DNA of 37,320 nucleotides from Candidatus Parabeggiatoa sp. nov. 2 (GCA_002085445.1 NBMI01000126.1:1-37320); one strand, 5' to 3'; positions 17,428 through 28,032 are shown, counted from the stretch's first letter. Notes: a model not told the origin generated them from the letters alone. Numbers and translations: made by a program.

Positions 17428-18231
17428 TTAAAAAGACGGTTTTTCGTTTTGAATCATGGCATAGGCGGAGTGGTTATGAATGGATTCAAAGTTTTCTGAT
17501 TCAACCACATAAGAAGCAACCCGATCATCTTTATTCAGTTTGGCTGCTATGTCGCGTACCATGTCTTCAACAAATTTTGGGTTGTCATAAGCGTGTTCAG
17601 TGACGTGTTTTTCATCGGGGCGTTTGAGTAAGCCATACAGTTCACTGGAAGATTCTTTTTCCACCAAATCAATAAGATCTTCTATCCACAAAAAGCCGTT
17701 AGTTTTAGCGGTGACAGTGACATGGGAGCGTTGGTTGTGTGCCCCGTAGTCGGAAATTTCCTTGGAACAAGGACATAAGCTGGTGACGGGAACAACCACT
17801 TTGAGCGTAATTGTTGGCGCTTCACCGGTGATTTCACCGATAAACGTCACTTCATAATCAAGTATACTTTTTACGCCAGAAACAGGGGCCAGTTTTATGA
17901 CGAAATAGGTGAAAGTCATTTCAATATGCCCAGCCTCCGCTTCTAAACGCTCAGTCATTTCCGCAAGCATATGTTTAAACGATTCTACGGTAATTTCGTA
18001 TTCATGCTCGCTGAGGATTTCCACAAACCGCGACATGTGTGTGCCCTTGAAGTTATGCGGCAAGTTCACGTACATATTGAAATTAGCGATAGTGTGTTGT
18101 TCACGCCCTGAGCGATCTTTAACGCGCACGGGATATTTAATGTCTTTAATACCAACTTTATCAATCGCAAGATGCCGCGTGTCGGCATTACTTTGGACAT
18201 CGGGCATACATAAGGTGACGGGCTTATTCAT
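17428..18231 (-). CDS. folE2: GTP cyclohydrolase FolE2 (type IB)
   Basis: A 267-residue protein matching the COG1469/FolE2 family, which converts GTP to 7,8-dihydroneopterin triphosphate, the first step toward folate and other pterins, in the cytoplasm. Typical features are the N-terminal DVQ segment, [16 protein letters not shown] near residue 62, and the active-site segment [12 protein letters not shown] near residue 150, with the metal-binding Cys. The length is normal for the family. The start ATG 18231 has GAGAGGA a few bases upstream. It follows dxs on the same strand with a 228-bp gap; this neighbourhood is common in gammaproteobacteria. FolE2 is known in some bacteria as the zinc-sparing alternative to FolE; no Zur-like site was recognised here. 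Confidence 0.95.
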   Translation of the reverse strand: MNKPVTLCMPDVQSNADTRHLAIDKVGIKDIKYPVRVKDRSGREQHTIANFNMYVNLPHNFKGTHMSRFVEILSEHEYEITVESFKHMLAEMTERLEAEAGHIEMTFTYFVIKLAPVSGVKSILDYEVTFIGEITGEAPTITLKVVVPVTSLCPCSKEISDYGAHNQRSHVTVTAKTNGFLWIEDLIDLVEKESSSELYGLLKRPDEKHVTEHAYDNPKFVEDMVRDIAAKLNKDDRVASYVVESENFESIHNHSAYAMIQNEKPSF

Positions 18232-18405
18232 GGTAATCCTCTCAATTTAACTAGGAAATGGGAAAGGAGAAAGGTAAACCGCCTAGCCCCTTTCGCCTAC
18301 TCCTTTTTTCGTGACGGTGTGTGGCCTCAATGTTTCAGTTTATAAATAGACTTAGCACCGTTACAAACTTCGTTACCGAGCTTTGCTATATCCAGAAAGC
18401 TTTTT

Positions 18406-18427
18406 ACACACCCCTCGAGGGGTGTGT
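18406..18427. promoter_or_regulatory. Perfect 22-bp palindrome between dxs and folE2
   Basis: Two 11-bp arms, ACACACCCCTC and GAGGGGTGTGT, meet without a loop. The site is 33 bp beyond the dxs stop and about 175 bp before folE2. On the minus strand it is followed by AAAAA, not by a T tract, so it is not a normal intrinsic terminator. It could be a protein-binding operator or an RNA-processing hairpin. Confidence 0.5.
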
Positions 18428-18459
18428 TTAGAGAGAGGCTAGGGGAGTGTTATTTGTTT

Positions 18460-20319
18460 TTAAGTCGCTAATTCGCTCAAATGTTTGGTGACAGCGCGTA
18501 CAATTCCCTCAGCATCTAAGCCACATTGCGCTAACAGTGTAGCAGTCTCACCGTGTTCAATAAAGCGATCTGGTAAACCTAAATTGAGTACGGGCGTTGA
18601 GTTGGCGTGTGGCTGTAGACATTCATTTACGGCGCTACCCGCTCCGCATAAGATGACGTTTTCTTCGATTGTCACCAGCAGACCATGTTGTTGTGCTATT
18701 CTCTTGACCATTTCAACATCTAAGGGTTTGACAAAGCGCATATTCACAACGGTGGCATCGAGTTGTTCGGCCGCTTCTAAGGCCGCTTTCAACAGTGTTC
18801 CAAAGACTAATAGGGCAACTTTGTGTCCTTCACGACGTAATGTCGCTTTGCCTATAGGCAAGGTTGTCAACTTTGGTTCAACGGGTACGCCGACACCGCA
18901 GCCGCGAGGATAACGCACTGCACTGGGGCCTTCGTGCTGAAAACCGGTTGTAAGCATTTGGCGACATTCATTTTCATCGGCCGGGGCCATAATTAGCATA
19001 TTGGGGATGCAACGTAAATAGGCAAGATCAAAACTGCCCGCATGGGTGGGGCCGTCGGGGCCGACTAAACCGGCGCGATCAATGGCAAACAACACCGGCA
19101 AGTTTTGCAGCGCCACATCATGTATTAATTGGTCGTAGGCACGTTGTAAAAAGGTAGAATAAATTGCTACCACCGGTTTTAAGCCTTCACAAGCGAGGCC
19201 AGCAGCCAAAGTGACGCTATGTTGTTCAGCAATGCCGACATCAAAATAACGATCTGGAAATAATTCCGAGAAATCGACTAAACCTGAGCCTTCACGCATC
19301 GCCGGGGTAATGCCGATTAAACGCTCATCATGGGCGGCCATATCACACAACCAGTCGCCAAAGATTTTAGTGTAGGTTGGCGCGTGGGCTGATTTTTCCA
19401 CCATTTTGCCGGTTTTAGGGTCAAAGGCGGTGACACCGTGATACTCACAGGGATCGTCTTCAGCACTTGGATAACCTTTGCCTTTTTGGGTGACGATGTG
19501 TAAGAATTGTGGGCCTTCCAAGGCCTTCATATTTCTTAAGGTTGTTAGCAAGGTCAGCAAATCATGCCCATCAACGGGGCCGATGTAATTAAAGCCTAAT
19601 TCCTCGAACAATGTCCCCGGTGCTACCATGCCTTTGACATGTTCTTCAGTGCGCCGTGCCAACTCTCGCATTGTCGGTATAGGTTTAAGGATTTGTTTAC
19701 TGCTTTCGCGCACCGAAGCATAAAGCGGACTCGACAACACTTTTGCCAAATAATTGGACAAGCCTCCCACATTTGGGGAAATCGACATGTCGTTATCGTT
19801 TAAAATAACTAACAAATTGGCATCCAGATCGCCGGCATGATTGAGTGCTTCAAATGCCATACCGGCCGTCATGGCCCCATCGCCAATAATGGCCACGACT
19901 TGACGGCCATTCCCTAATTGGCGATTGGCAATCGCCATGCCCAAGGCGGCACTGATAGAGGTACTTGAATGCCCCACCCCGAAAGCGTCATAAATACTTT
20001 CGCTACGCTTGGGAAAACCGGCAACACCACCGTGTTGGCGCAGGGTAGACATGGCTTCACGCCGCCCGCTGAGGATTTTATGGGGATAACTTTGGTGTCC
20101 TACGTCCCAAACTAAGCGATCTTCTGGCGTGTTGAAGACGTAATGTAGGGCAATGGTGAGTTCAACTACACCCAAATTGGAGGCAAAATGACCGCCAGTG
20201 CGGCTTAGGGTTTCCACTAAAAAATTGCGTAATTCCTTAGCCAGTGTGGGCAATTGCTGTTCTGGCAACTCGCGCAATTGGGTAGGCGTTTGAATTTTGT
20301 CTAGTAATAATTGGTTCAT
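18460..20319 (-). CDS. dxs: 1-deoxy-D-xylulose-5-phosphate synthase
   Basis: A 619-residue thiamine-diphosphate enzyme that condenses pyruvate and glyceraldehyde 3-phosphate, the first step of the MEP isoprenoid pathway. The length equals that of typical Dxs. Visible signatures are [13 protein letters not shown] near residue 74, the ThDP-binding [18 protein letters not shown] near 145, [15 protein letters not shown] with the catalytic Glu near 370, and the transketolase-type segment [15 protein letters not shown] near 415. The start ATG 20319 fits the family N-terminus, but no clear ribosome site precedes it. folE2 follows downstream on the same strand and may be co-transcribed. No ispA or xseB lies upstream, so the longer gammaproteobacterial cluster is broken here. 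Confidence 0.97.
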   Translation of the reverse strand: MNQLLLDKIQTPTQLRELPEQQLPTLAKELRNFLVETLSRTGGHFASNLGVVELTIALHYVFNTPEDRLVWDVGHQSYPHKILSGRREAMSTLRQHGGVAGFPKRSESIYDAFGVGHSSTSISAALGMAIANRQLGNGRQVVAIIGDGAMTAGMAFEALNHAGDLDANLLVILNDNDMSISPNVGGLSNYLAKVLSSPLYASVRESSKQILKPIPTMRELARRTEEHVKGMVAPGTLFEELGFNYIGPVDGHDLLTLLTTLRNMKALEGPQFLHIVTQKGKGYPSAEDDPCEYHGVTAFDPKTGKMVEKSAHAPTYTKIFGDWLCDMAAHDERLIGITPAMREGSGLVDFSELFPDRYFDVGIAEQHSVTLAAGLACEGLKPVVAIYSTFLQRAYDQLIHDVALQNLPVLFAIDRAGLVGPDGPTHAGSFDLAYLRCIPNMLIMAPADENECRQMLTTGFQHEGPSAVRYPRGCGVGVPVEPKLTTLPIGKATLRREGHKVALLVFGTLLKAALEAAEQLDATVVNMRFVKPLDVEMVKRIAQQHGLLVTIEENVILCGAGSAVNECLQPHANSTPVLNLGLPDRFIEHGETATLLAQCGLDAEGIVRAVTKHLSELAT

Positions 20320-21895
20320 TATATAATGCTAGTGGCGCTCAACAAGAAATAAGGTCAATTAAAATGTAATAATCGCGCTTTATGCTTTGTCTTGCAAGGG
20401 TACGGCCTCACCAGAGAATAGCGACATATGGGGTGCGTTTGTCTATTACCAATTACCCACAATTACCAGATATGAGAAGAGTGGCTGAGGTGGCGCGAAT
20501 ATCTATATTGCACCGGGCGTATCTGGGGGGGTGAAATTTATGAACCTTCGGTCTGCCTTGCTAATTGTGAAACGAAGTCACTACGCAAATAGACGTTTAC
20601 CGAAGATCAGCGAAGCTCATGAAAATATAATCAATAACTGATTGTTTGTTCAGTGATTAAAAAATGAAGAATAAAAATGGGATCAATTTGTAACACCCAA
20701 TTGAACCTGAGTCAAGCACCAGCCCAAGGCGTATCTATTGGTTGGGGGACACGGAGGGTGGTATTGAGGGCGATAACTTGAAATTGAAAGGAAAATGAGA
20801 TTCCTCAATTTCAATCAAACCCTCGAAACGCCCTATTTTATAAAATTATGAATAAACAATAGGTTACGTCGCTATGGCCGGTTTGGGAGGATTACGATAT
20901 AAATAAAATGGTTTTTTGATTGATGAGGCGAATGCCTGATCGATACCTTGGGATAGGCCCTGGGGTAGTGAAAATTGTGTTTCAGGCAAAAGTTTCGCTC
21001 CGCGAAACTTTTGCCTGAAATAGTTAATTGTTAATGAAAAGCTAATCAATAAGTTATTGTTAAAAAAGGCGGAATAAAAATGGGATCAAGTTTTAGAACC
21101 CGTTGGAACCTCCTTTTCACCACCCCAGATAGGCCCTCCCCCAACAATAAATGAAAAACGAAAAATGAAAAATAAAAAATACTAAGGTGTCAAACATAAG
21201 CGGTTTTTTTGGGGCCAGGTTGGCAAATTGATTAACTTGATTTGATTGATGGCCCTATCGATAAAAACTTCTAAAAGGACAAGTGGGACATACCCCAAAA
21301 AACACGCCCCTAACCCTTCGATTCGGGGAATTAGACTTTGCACCGTTAAAAATGATCTCGCTCCGCTCGGTAACTTCGTAAAGCGTTTTTTATCGTAGCG
21401 AAGCTCGTTACTTCGTTTGAGAATCGCGACACACCCCGAAATCCCGTCTCAAGAAGAGATTGCCCCCATACGCATAAAGGCACTATTTTTGCATAATGTC
21501 GTTTTACATTTTAATTTTAATGACTTAGCGCAATTGAGGCGGGCCAAAACCGCCGCTCTCCCAAGGGCCATTTTTTCCCCGTCAATCCCTTCAACTTCAA
21601 ACACCGATGCTTTCACTCCCCCGTTTCAGTCGATTATCGTCGTGGCTGTGGTGCAAATTAAAAGGGGGAGCTAATTAATTAACAATTAACAATTAACAAT
21701 TAATTATTAATTATTAGTAAGGGGGGTAGGGCTGTGTTTCAAATCCTAACCGTTTGCAGTATAGTCACCTTGATAGAGGGGAAGCAAGGGGGTAAAGTTT
21801 TTCAGGAAAAACTTTTGCCTCGAAAATTATTCCCGTGTTAAGTATATTACCAATTACCAATTACCAGTTACTAATTATACAAGGATAATCAATCC
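20320..21895. repeat. 1.6-kb gene-free region with dispersed repeats
   Basis: No reliable gene. It contains two copies (20660-20720 and 21062-21130) of the dispersed AATGGGATCAA...TTCACCACCCC unit, the strong hairpin at 20980-21020, TTAACAA heptamers at about 21670-21710, ACCAATT heptamers at about 21847-21870, and a segment at 21340-21420 with AAAGCGTTTTTTATCG-type inverted sequences. The open frame at 21417-21674 starts without a ribosome site and resembles no family. Confidence 0.6.
20980..21020. repeat. Strong hairpin repeat, reference copy
   Basis: Arms TTTCAGGCAAAAGTTTCGC and its exact reverse complement (19 bp each) are separated by a 3-nt loop. Further copies lie at 33380-33422 (inside the broken tnpA) and 37052-37090 (upstream of the P-type ATPase gene). 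It is a dispersed REP-like palindrome. Confidence 0.85.
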
Positions 21896-22558
21896 ATGGG
21901 GCACAAAATCGCATATCCACGACTACCGACTACCATCATTTACAAAAAGCCAAAAACTGGCCCGATTTGGTTCATCATAAAGTGGATAAGACATTTTTTG
22001 GTGGCGCTGGGTTTGTTGCTGTTGGCGGGCTTGCTGTTTTTGTACTTTTATGGCCAACAAATGGCACCTTCCTTTGATGAGGAATTCCTTGGCTTTCTCG
22101 GCCAGTTTGTCATTAAACAGGTTTTATTGAAAAAAGATGTTGCCAGCGCAATGCTTATAAAAACACCACTAGAAGTGGGTGTGACGATAGAAGAAGCTAT
22201 CAAGGCCATGAAAAAGCATGCTAATCAATTGAATATTAAATTTATTAGCAGTTATCCCTTATCTCAAGAAATCAAGGCCACCGCGGCAAAACCTCATCGA
22301 TTTGTGGAGATATTTGAATTTTGTGATGCCTCGGTTGCTGCCTCTTTGTTGGAACATAATCCCGATTTTGCCGCCTATCTACCTTGCCGAATTGCCTTGT
22401 ATGAGGACTTAGGTGGTCAAGTTTGGTTTGCTATCTTGGATCTGGAGTTACTACTTCACGGAACTCAAGGCGTAGAGCCTTTTGTCAAAGTGCAAGCCTC
22501 AAAGATTCAAGGGGGTTTGTTAAAAATTATGGGGGCCGGGGCACACGGGGTATTCTAA
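21896..22558 (+). CDS. Membrane-anchored DUF302 family protein
   Basis: A 220-residue protein. Residues about 33-52 form a single transmembrane helix preceded by a positively charged N-terminus, so the C-terminal domain should face the periplasm. From about residue 75 it resembles the DUF302/COG3439 fold: alternating segments such as VTIEEAIKAMKKHANQLNIK, RFVEIFEFCDASVAASLLE, and FAAYLPCRIALYEDLGGQVW, in which the Cys and the 'YEDLGG' turn are typical. The function of DUF302 is not established; links to sulfur oxidation or metal stress have been suggested, and this organism type would fit. The start ATG has AAGGA 9-10 nt upstream. It is a single gene with its own hairpin terminator. Confidence 0.75.
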   Translation: MGHKIAYPRLPTTIIYKKPKTGPIWFIIKWIRHFLVALGLLLLAGLLFLYFYGQQMAPSFDEEFLGFLGQFVIKQVLLKKDVASAMLIKTPLEVGVTIEEAIKAMKKHANQLNIKFISSYPLSQEIKATAAKPHRFVEIFEFCDASVAASLLEHNPDFAAYLPCRIALYEDLGGQVWFAILDLELLLHGTQGVEPFVKVQASKIQGGLLKIMGAGAHGVF

Positions 22559-22606
22559 TTTTTAGATTTAGAATGCGAATTAAGGGTTGAATTGAATAAA
22601 AACAAA

Positions 22607-22658
22607 TCAATGACTTATAAAAACGACTTGATTGAAAGTTATTTTATAAGTCTTTTTT
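22607..22658 (+). terminator. Probable terminator of the DUF302 gene
   Basis: Arms GACTTATAAAA (22612-22622) and TTTTATAAGTC (22642-22652) are followed by six T residues, about 50 bp after the stop codon. The same 48-bp unit is repeated at 22687-22736 with a weaker T tract, so the terminator also belongs to a small duplicated repeat. Further downstream, to 23110, are TTAATCA heptamers (about 22818-22845) and a TTTACCCACAAGT inverted pair (about 22796 and 22923), with no gene. Confidence 0.6.
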
Positions 22659-23112
22659 CAGTCTTTTAAATTTTTAAGTTTTATTTTCAATGACTTATAA
22701 AACGACTTGATTGAAAGTTATTTTATAAGTCTTTGTTCAATTTTTAATTTTTAATTTTTATTTAACCCTTACCCTCTCCCTCAAGGAAGCTTACCTTTAC
22801 CCACAAGTGTTCAAAATTAATCATTAATCATTAATCATTAATCATGACATATTAAAACAATCACTTAACTAAAAAGTGAGTCATTCATTAACCACTCTGA
22901 ATTATTTTCAATAACATACCGACTTGTGGGTAAAGATTAGCTCAAGGGAGAGGGAATTTCGGCCGGAAAGCAAGTGGCTTTTTATTTTTCAATCAGTTGT
23001 TTACATTTCAGCCAATAAGTGGTCATTTCGCATGAAATCGCGTTGCCAAGCAACATAGTCGCTATTTTCCAACGGGCAAAAAAAGCCGAAAAAATATGTC
23101 ATTTTGCTAATT

Positions 23113-23146
23113 AGAAATCCGATTTTTTAAAAAAATCGGATTTCTT
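23113..23146 (-). terminator. Hairpin downstream of mtnA
   Basis: Arms AGAAATCCGATTTTT and AAAAATCGGATTTCT form a long perfect stem with a minimal loop, about 80 bp beyond the mtnA stop. It probably ends mtnA transcription. The ATCCGATTTTT motif also appears near 31128, so it may be a dispersed palindrome adopted as terminator. Confidence 0.5.
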
Positions 23147-23157
23147 TGGATTTCTTT

Positions 23158-23222
23158 AACCTCACTAACTCCTTTCTCCTTTTTCCTTTCTCCTTTCTCC
23201 TTTCTCCTTTCTCCTTTCTCCT
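23158..23222. repeat. CTCCTTT heptamer array at the mtnA 3' end
   Basis: About eight tandem copies of the 7-bp unit CTCCTTT end a few bases from the mtnA stop. The strand bias is complete (pyrimidine on plus, purine on minus), a sequence type that can form triplex DNA and is prone to slippage. Confidence 0.85.
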
Positions 23223-23227
23223 CCCCC

Positions 23228-24268
23228 CTAACTCATCATGGCCGCGACACGTTCCGTCGTCGGTTGTTCTACAACTCCTTTTTCTGTGACAATCACATCT
23301 ACTAATGCGGCCGGGGTGACATCAAATGACGGATTCCATGCCTTTGCCCCGTTCGCTGCCATCGGTTGTCCACCTATCGTCAGCACTTCTTCCATCGCTC
23401 GCTGTTCAATCACAATTTGACTACCTTCCGCTAAATTCATGTCAACGGTTGAGGTGGGCGCGACTACCATGAATTTTACGCCATGTTGACGTGCTAAAAT
23501 AGCCAGACTATAAGTGCCTATTTTATTGGCAACATCACCATTAGCCGTGATACGATCTGAGCCAACGATAATCCAATCTACCCGTTTTTGCAGCATCAAA
23601 GCGGCAGCGGCACTGTCGGCTAATACGGTAACAGGAATATTATCTTGTAGCAATTCCCAAGCGGTTAAACGTGCGCCTTGTAGCCAAGGGCGAGTTTCGT
23701 CAGCATAAACTTGGCTAACTTTTCCTGCTGCATACGCGCTGCGAATCACACCCAAAGCGGTACCATAGCCGCCCGTTGCCAATGCCCCAGCATTGCAATG
23801 CGTCAAAACGCGACAGCCTTGCGGCAATAATGCTGCTCCTAAATCTCCCATTTGGTGGTTAGCATCAATATCTTCTTGTTGAATGCGCCTTGCTTCTTCC
23901 AACAACGTGGGTACCGGGTTGCCGGTGATTTTGGCAAAACACGCTTTCATGCGTTCTAAAGCCCATACTAAATTAACCGCGGTGGGACGCGCTTGTGCCA
24001 ATTGCTGCATGTCAGGTTCGATAACGGTTTGCCAATTATCGGGGGCCGTCGCGTGGGCTGCTTTGGCGGCTAACACGACACCATAGGCTGCGGTGATACC
24101 AATAGCCGGTGCGCCGCGCACAACCATATCCTTGATAGCCTGTGCTACATTGGGTGCATTTTCTAGCACCATCACCGTTTGCTCTTGTGGCAATTTGCGT
24201 TGATCTAATAAATGTAGTTGATCGGCCCGCCAAGTCACGGCGCGTAGGGTGTCATATTGGTAAGTCAT
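23228..24268 (-). CDS. mtnA: Methylthioribose-1-phosphate isomerase
   Basis: A 346-residue enzyme of the methionine salvage pathway that isomerises 5-methylthioribose 1-phosphate to the ribulose form, in the cytoplasm. Diagnostic segments are VRGAPAIGITAAYG near residue 50, THCNAGALATGGYGTALG with the catalytic Cys at 158, and GSDRITANGDVANKIGT with the catalytic Asp at about 245. These separate it from the related eIF2B subunits. The length is normal. The start ATG has TTGGAGA about 11 nt upstream. No other methionine-salvage genes (mtnB, mtnC, mtnD) are adjacent, so it is a stand-alone gene in this window. Confidence 0.96.
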   Translation of the reverse strand: MTYQYDTLRAVTWRADQLHLLDQRKLPQEQTVMVLENAPNVAQAIKDMVVRGAPAIGITAAYGVVLAAKAAHATAPDNWQTVIEPDMQQLAQARPTAVNLVWALERMKACFAKITGNPVPTLLEEARRIQQEDIDANHQMGDLGAALLPQGCRVLTHCNAGALATGGYGTALGVIRSAYAAGKVSQVYADETRPWLQGARLTAWELLQDNIPVTVLADSAAAALMLQKRVDWIIVGSDRITANGDVANKIGTYSLAILARQHGVKFMVVAPTSTVDMNLAEGSQIVIEQRAMEEVLTIGGQPMAANGAKAWNPSFDVTPAALVDVIVTEKGVVEQPTTERVAAMMS

Positions 24269-25130
24269 AATCTTTAATTCTCCAAGAGTTCGTTTCAGCG
24301 TGTCACGCTGTGCTAATGAAAAATGAAAAATGAAAAATGAAAAATGATTAAATCTTTGAACTACGTTCTGTAGTTCTAGGAAAGGGATAATAAGTACCCG
24401 GCCAGAAGTTTTTCGGTATTTTTACTACGAAACAGATTGTTTTTATTAACTTTATATTTGAATAACATACGAACGGGTACTTATTTGTATGGAACGACAA
24501 ATCATTTGGAACTATTATAGCGTTTCATATGTACCGAAAGTACAACTTCTTTTAGGAATAAACGGATTTTTAGGATTTTAAATTTGAGTTTTTTATCTGC
24601 TATAGATTTTCAGAAAAATAATTTATTTGGCAGCCTGAAAGCGAAAGTCCCCTAAAGGGGACTAAATAATTATCTGAATATCTATAGCTTGCTAATTCAA
24701 TCCCTTATTTAATTTTCACCTTTTTCAAGTACGTTCCGTATATATCAAAAATAAATCCTATTTATTGAATAACTCGTGCTTAGACGAAAACCGGCCTAAA
24801 CGTTATTAAAGCGGGTTTTCGTTCCAAGTTACCTAGAATGAAAACCTGCTAGATACAGAAGTTTTCTGTCAAGCACTTAATGGGATTTATCACTCGTTGT
24901 TTCCTGAAAAATACTATTTATTTAATAAAAAATCGTCGTTGTTGGATTTATTTAATAACAAATCATATTTGTTGGATTCAAAAATCGTAGTTGTTGGATT
25001 TGTTCTTTTTAAGGGAGTAAAGTTTGTACTCCATGTACAAACTAAAGTTTGTACTTCTTCTACAAACTAAAGTTTGTACTCCGTGTACAAACTAAAGTTT
25101 GTACTCTAAGCTCACTTATGAGACACAACC
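24269..25130. other. Gene-free spacer with inverted repeats and palindromes
   Basis: No gene recognised. Contents: an AATGAAA heptamer array (24315-24345); a 12-bp inverted pair AATAAGTACCCG / CGGGTACTTATT at 24389-24400 and 24474-24485; a 30-bp motif at 24713-24742 shared with the rhodanese upstream region; TTGTTGGATT repeats (24935-24990); and three to four TACAAACTAAAGTTTGTACT palindromes at 25020-25112, which lead directly into the hydrolase gene. Confidence 0.6.
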
Positions 25131-25892
25131 ATGAATTTACACTTTCTCATCATTGACACCCAAAACGATTTCGCTAACCCAACCGGCAGCCTATTTGTCC
25201 CAGGTGCCGATAAAGACTCGGAACGTTTAGCGGCTATGCTGAAACGTCTTATGTCTGATATTAATGAGATTCATGTCACGCTGGATACTCACCATTGGGT
25301 AGACATTGCCCACCCCATTTTTTGGGTGGATAATCAAGGCAATCACCCTACCCCGTTTACCATCATTACTGAAGATGAAGTGCTAAATGGCAAATGGAAA
25401 ACCACGCAACCCGAACATCAAGCGCGTGCCACCGAATACGTCAAAACTCTCAAAGCGAATGGCAGCTATGACTTGACTGTCTGGCCGCCACATTGTTTGA
25501 TTGGCAAAGTCGGTCATAATGTGGTAACACCGATTGCTGACGCTTTAACCGAATGGGAAGACACTTTTGCAACGGTTGATTATGTGATAAAGGGAGAAAA
25601 TATGTGGACGGAACATTACAGCGCCATCAAAGCCGATCTGCCTGATCCAGATGATCCTCGCACCTTGTTGAATACGCGCCTGATTGATGACTTGGAAAAG
25701 GCTGATTTAATCGCTTGTTCTGGACAAGCACTGTCGCACTGTGTCGCTAATACGATCCGCGATATTGCCGATAATTTTGACGAAGAGAATATCAGCAAAC
25801 TGGTGCTGATCGAAGACACGACTTCGCCAGTGGCGGGGTATGAAGAATTAGGGCAGCAATTTGTGGCCGACATGACGGCACGGGGAATGTAG
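25131..25892 (+). CDS. Nicotinamidase-like cysteine hydrolase (isochorismatase fold)
   Basis: A 253-residue protein of the isochorismatase-like hydrolase family (COG1335). The catalytic triad is visible: Asp9 in IIDTQNDF, Lys154 in YVIKGENMW, and Cys204 in GQALSHCVANT. A nicotinamidase-like metal site is suggested by Asp52, His54 and His61 in LDTHHWVDIAH, and the WPPHC segment at 118-122 corresponds to WPxHC of PncA-type enzymes. It is larger than a standard nicotinamidase (about 210 residues), with an additional stretch around residues 62-110, so the substrate is uncertain: nicotinamide or another amide. The start has only a weak GAGA upstream. No NAD-salvage partner lies nearby. Confidence 0.85.
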   Translation: MNLHFLIIDTQNDFANPTGSLFVPGADKDSERLAAMLKRLMSDINEIHVTLDTHHWVDIAHPIFWVDNQGNHPTPFTIITEDEVLNGKWKTTQPEHQARATEYVKTLKANGSYDLTVWPPHCLIGKVGHNVVTPIADALTEWEDTFATVDYVIKGENMWTEHYSAIKADLPDPDDPRTLLNTRLIDDLEKADLIACSGQALSHCVANTIRDIADNFDEENISKLVLIEDTTSPVAGYEELGQQFVADMTARGM

Positions 25893-26982
25893 ACGGCCAA
25901 ATCGACAGAGTTTTTGGTTTAATTCAGTGTTGGTAATTGGTAATTGGTAGTTGGTAATGGCTAATGAAGGAATTCTTCTGAATTTTTGTACTTTCACTCC
26001 AATTGACAGCAAGAACATTTTTAACGTGAGTTCGACTTTAAATATCAGTGAGTTATATAATTATTAATTATATCAAATAGTTATTTATAATGACTTTTAA
26101 ATCAATCAGTTAAAAACAAAACCAACAAGCTTTACTGGCTCATTTCACTCAATGGCCCACAATTTTCCGGTTATTAACGTATTAATATTAAGGGTTTAAT
26201 AGTCAAAAAACTTTTTTTAACTCATTTCGTTATTTATTTTTAACTAATTGATTAATATAAAATTTATATAACTTGTTGAAAAGTCGAACTCACGTTTTTA
26301 ATTTAAGACATTGCCAAACTCAAGTTTGGACTCCTGCCAAACTAAAAACGATGCCGTCGTTTGGATTCCTGCCAAATTAAAGTTTGGACACCTGCCTTCC
26401 TAGGAGTAAAACCGTAGTAAGTCACATCGATAGAGAGATGCTTGGGGGGGTGTCGCGATTCTCCGAGCGAAGCGAGATCATTTTTAACGGTGCAAAGCAC
26501 GGGCCTATTACTCGATGATCAAGTTTTTTCGTGCGCCCAAACGCCCAAGGATTGTTATAAAAAATGATTTCTTAGCAATGATAAGAGAATGAAGAAATTC
26601 GAGAAAATTTTAGCTTTCCAGCATGAAATCAACTCTTTCATTAATAAGAAAGCTATTCAATCAGCATAAAATAGATTGAACAAAAAGTTGACTAACGTGA
26701 TTTGATGCTCGTTTCTAAAATCCCTTATTATATACAATCCTTGTGCATTGTCAGACTAAAAACTTGATCATTGAGTATTACCCTTTACCCATTACCAATT
26801 ACCCATTACCCATTACCAATTACCCTTTGATGAGGTATTTTCTATGTGAAAGCCAATAACCAATTAATATTAATAATAATATGGATAAATAGATTTTAGC
26901 AATTGATTGAAGCGAAGGGTAAATTTTGGATATATAATTTAGCAATTAATAATATTCTTACTGGCTAACTGGAACCGCAAGT
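25893..26982. repeat. 1.1-kb gene-free spacer with dispersed repeats
   Basis: No gene seen. It holds GGTAATT heptamers (25927-25960), a reverse-orientation copy (26137-26212) of the unit at 12827-12900, three CAAACTxAAGTTTGGAC palindromes (26310-26390), a 33-bp segment around 26525-26557 (TTTTTTCGTGCGCCCAAACG onward) identical to one at about 5631-5659, and TTACCCA/TTACCAA heptamers (26765-26828). Confidence 0.65.
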
Positions 26983-27765
26983 ATGCTACATTATGACCAC
27001 TACTACACCATTGGCGTTACCCACCCTGTCTGTGAAGACTACGCCGCGCAAGGTGATACGCCCACGCCATTTATTGTGCTAAGCGACGGCTGCTCGGCTT
27101 CTGAAAATTCCGAGGTGGGAGCGCGAATTTTGACATTAACCACTAAATATATCATCGAAAATGCAACCCCTTGGCCTTTAGATTATCTCAGCTTTGGACA
27201 ACAATTGATTAGCAAGGCTTTGGGTATTGCCGAACAATTGCAACAGCCCCCCAGCGTACTGGATGCCACCGTCATGCTGGCATTTTTACACCAAGACAGT
27301 ATTATGGTATATGTGTACGGCGATGGTTGCTTGCTGTTTAAAGATCACGCTGGTAACCTTGGCACGATTGAAATTGCCTTTACCCATAACGCACCCTATT
27401 ACTTAACCTATTGGTGTGATGAACAGCGGTGGCTAGAATACGCCATATCTGAACCAAAACCACTGGTATTAACAGATTCTGTGAATGGAGTCTCAGAGCC
27501 AAAGCCGTTTCAAACACAATTAGCTTTTTGTTTGCCTTTAAAAAAATTTAAAGTCATTGCGATTGCGTCGGATGGCGCAACACACTGTATTAATACGCGC
27601 AAAAGCGTAAAACTACCGCTTGACGAAATTGCGACCAATTTATTAGCTTTTCAAAACTTGAAAGATGAATTTGTCAAGCGTCACACAAAAAGCACCCTAG
27701 AGCAGTATGCAACACAAGGGATTTATCCGGCTGATGATTTATCAATCGGAGTATTTTGCCAATGA
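26983..27765 (+). CDS. PP2C-like (PPM-type) protein phosphatase
   Basis: A 260-residue single-domain protein. It shows the order of PPM/PP2C motifs: VCEDYAAQGDT near residues 16-25, LSDGCSASENSEVGARI with metal-ligand Asp35, DATVMLAFL, YVYGDGCLLFKD, IAIASDGATHC and the C-terminal ADDLSIGVF. The acidic residues expected to bind the two Mn or Mg ions are largely preserved, so activity as a Ser/Thr phosphatase is plausible. In bacteria such stand-alone PP2C proteins often work with a kinase or a von Willebrand A protein (TerY-type modules), but no such partner is in this window. The ribosome site is weak (CTGGAA upstream). Substrate unknown. Confidence 0.82.
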   Translation: MLHYDHYYTIGVTHPVCEDYAAQGDTPTPFIVLSDGCSASENSEVGARILTLTTKYIIENATPWPLDYLSFGQQLISKALGIAEQLQQPPSVLDATVMLAFLHQDSIMVYVYGDGCLLFKDHAGNLGTIEIAFTHNAPYYLTYWCDEQRWLEYAISEPKPLVLTDSVNGVSEPKPFQTQLAFCLPLKKFKVIAIASDGATHCINTRKSVKLPLDEIATNLLAFQNLKDEFVKRHTKSTLEQYATQGIYPADDLSIGVFCQ

Positions 27766-27849
27766 AGTAACTGCTTAACGTTCCGTTGTACGAGTGACAC
27801 TGGGATACAAGCCAAGGCTAGTACAGTAAGGCGGAAGTTTCCATACCAC

Positions 27850-27953
27850 CCCAACGCCAACGGCTAAAGCCGTTGTCTGAGAGCTACTGTACGTGTCAGG
27901 GCACTGCAAGAAGGTTAGTAGGCTTTAGCCTACTTTAGCTTTTAGACAACCGC
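27850..27953 (+). repeat. 104-bp exact direct repeat, copy 1
   Basis: Identical by eye to 28033-28136. It starts CCCAACGCCAACGGCTAAAG and ends AGACAACCGC. It contains the palindromes AACGGCTAAAGCCGTT and TAGGCTTTAGCCTA. It lies directly after the PP2C gene and may include its terminator. Confidence 0.9.
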
Positions 27954-28032
27954 GCCTACTTTAGCTTTTAGACAACCGCTTTAGCGGTTGGCGGTAGGGT
28001 GGTATGAAGATTTTCGCTCTCCCGCACTAGTA

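Noticed and set aside
21417..21674. 85-residue plus-strand open frame
   Set aside because: No ribosome site, no recognisable domain, and it lies in repeat-rich spacer.
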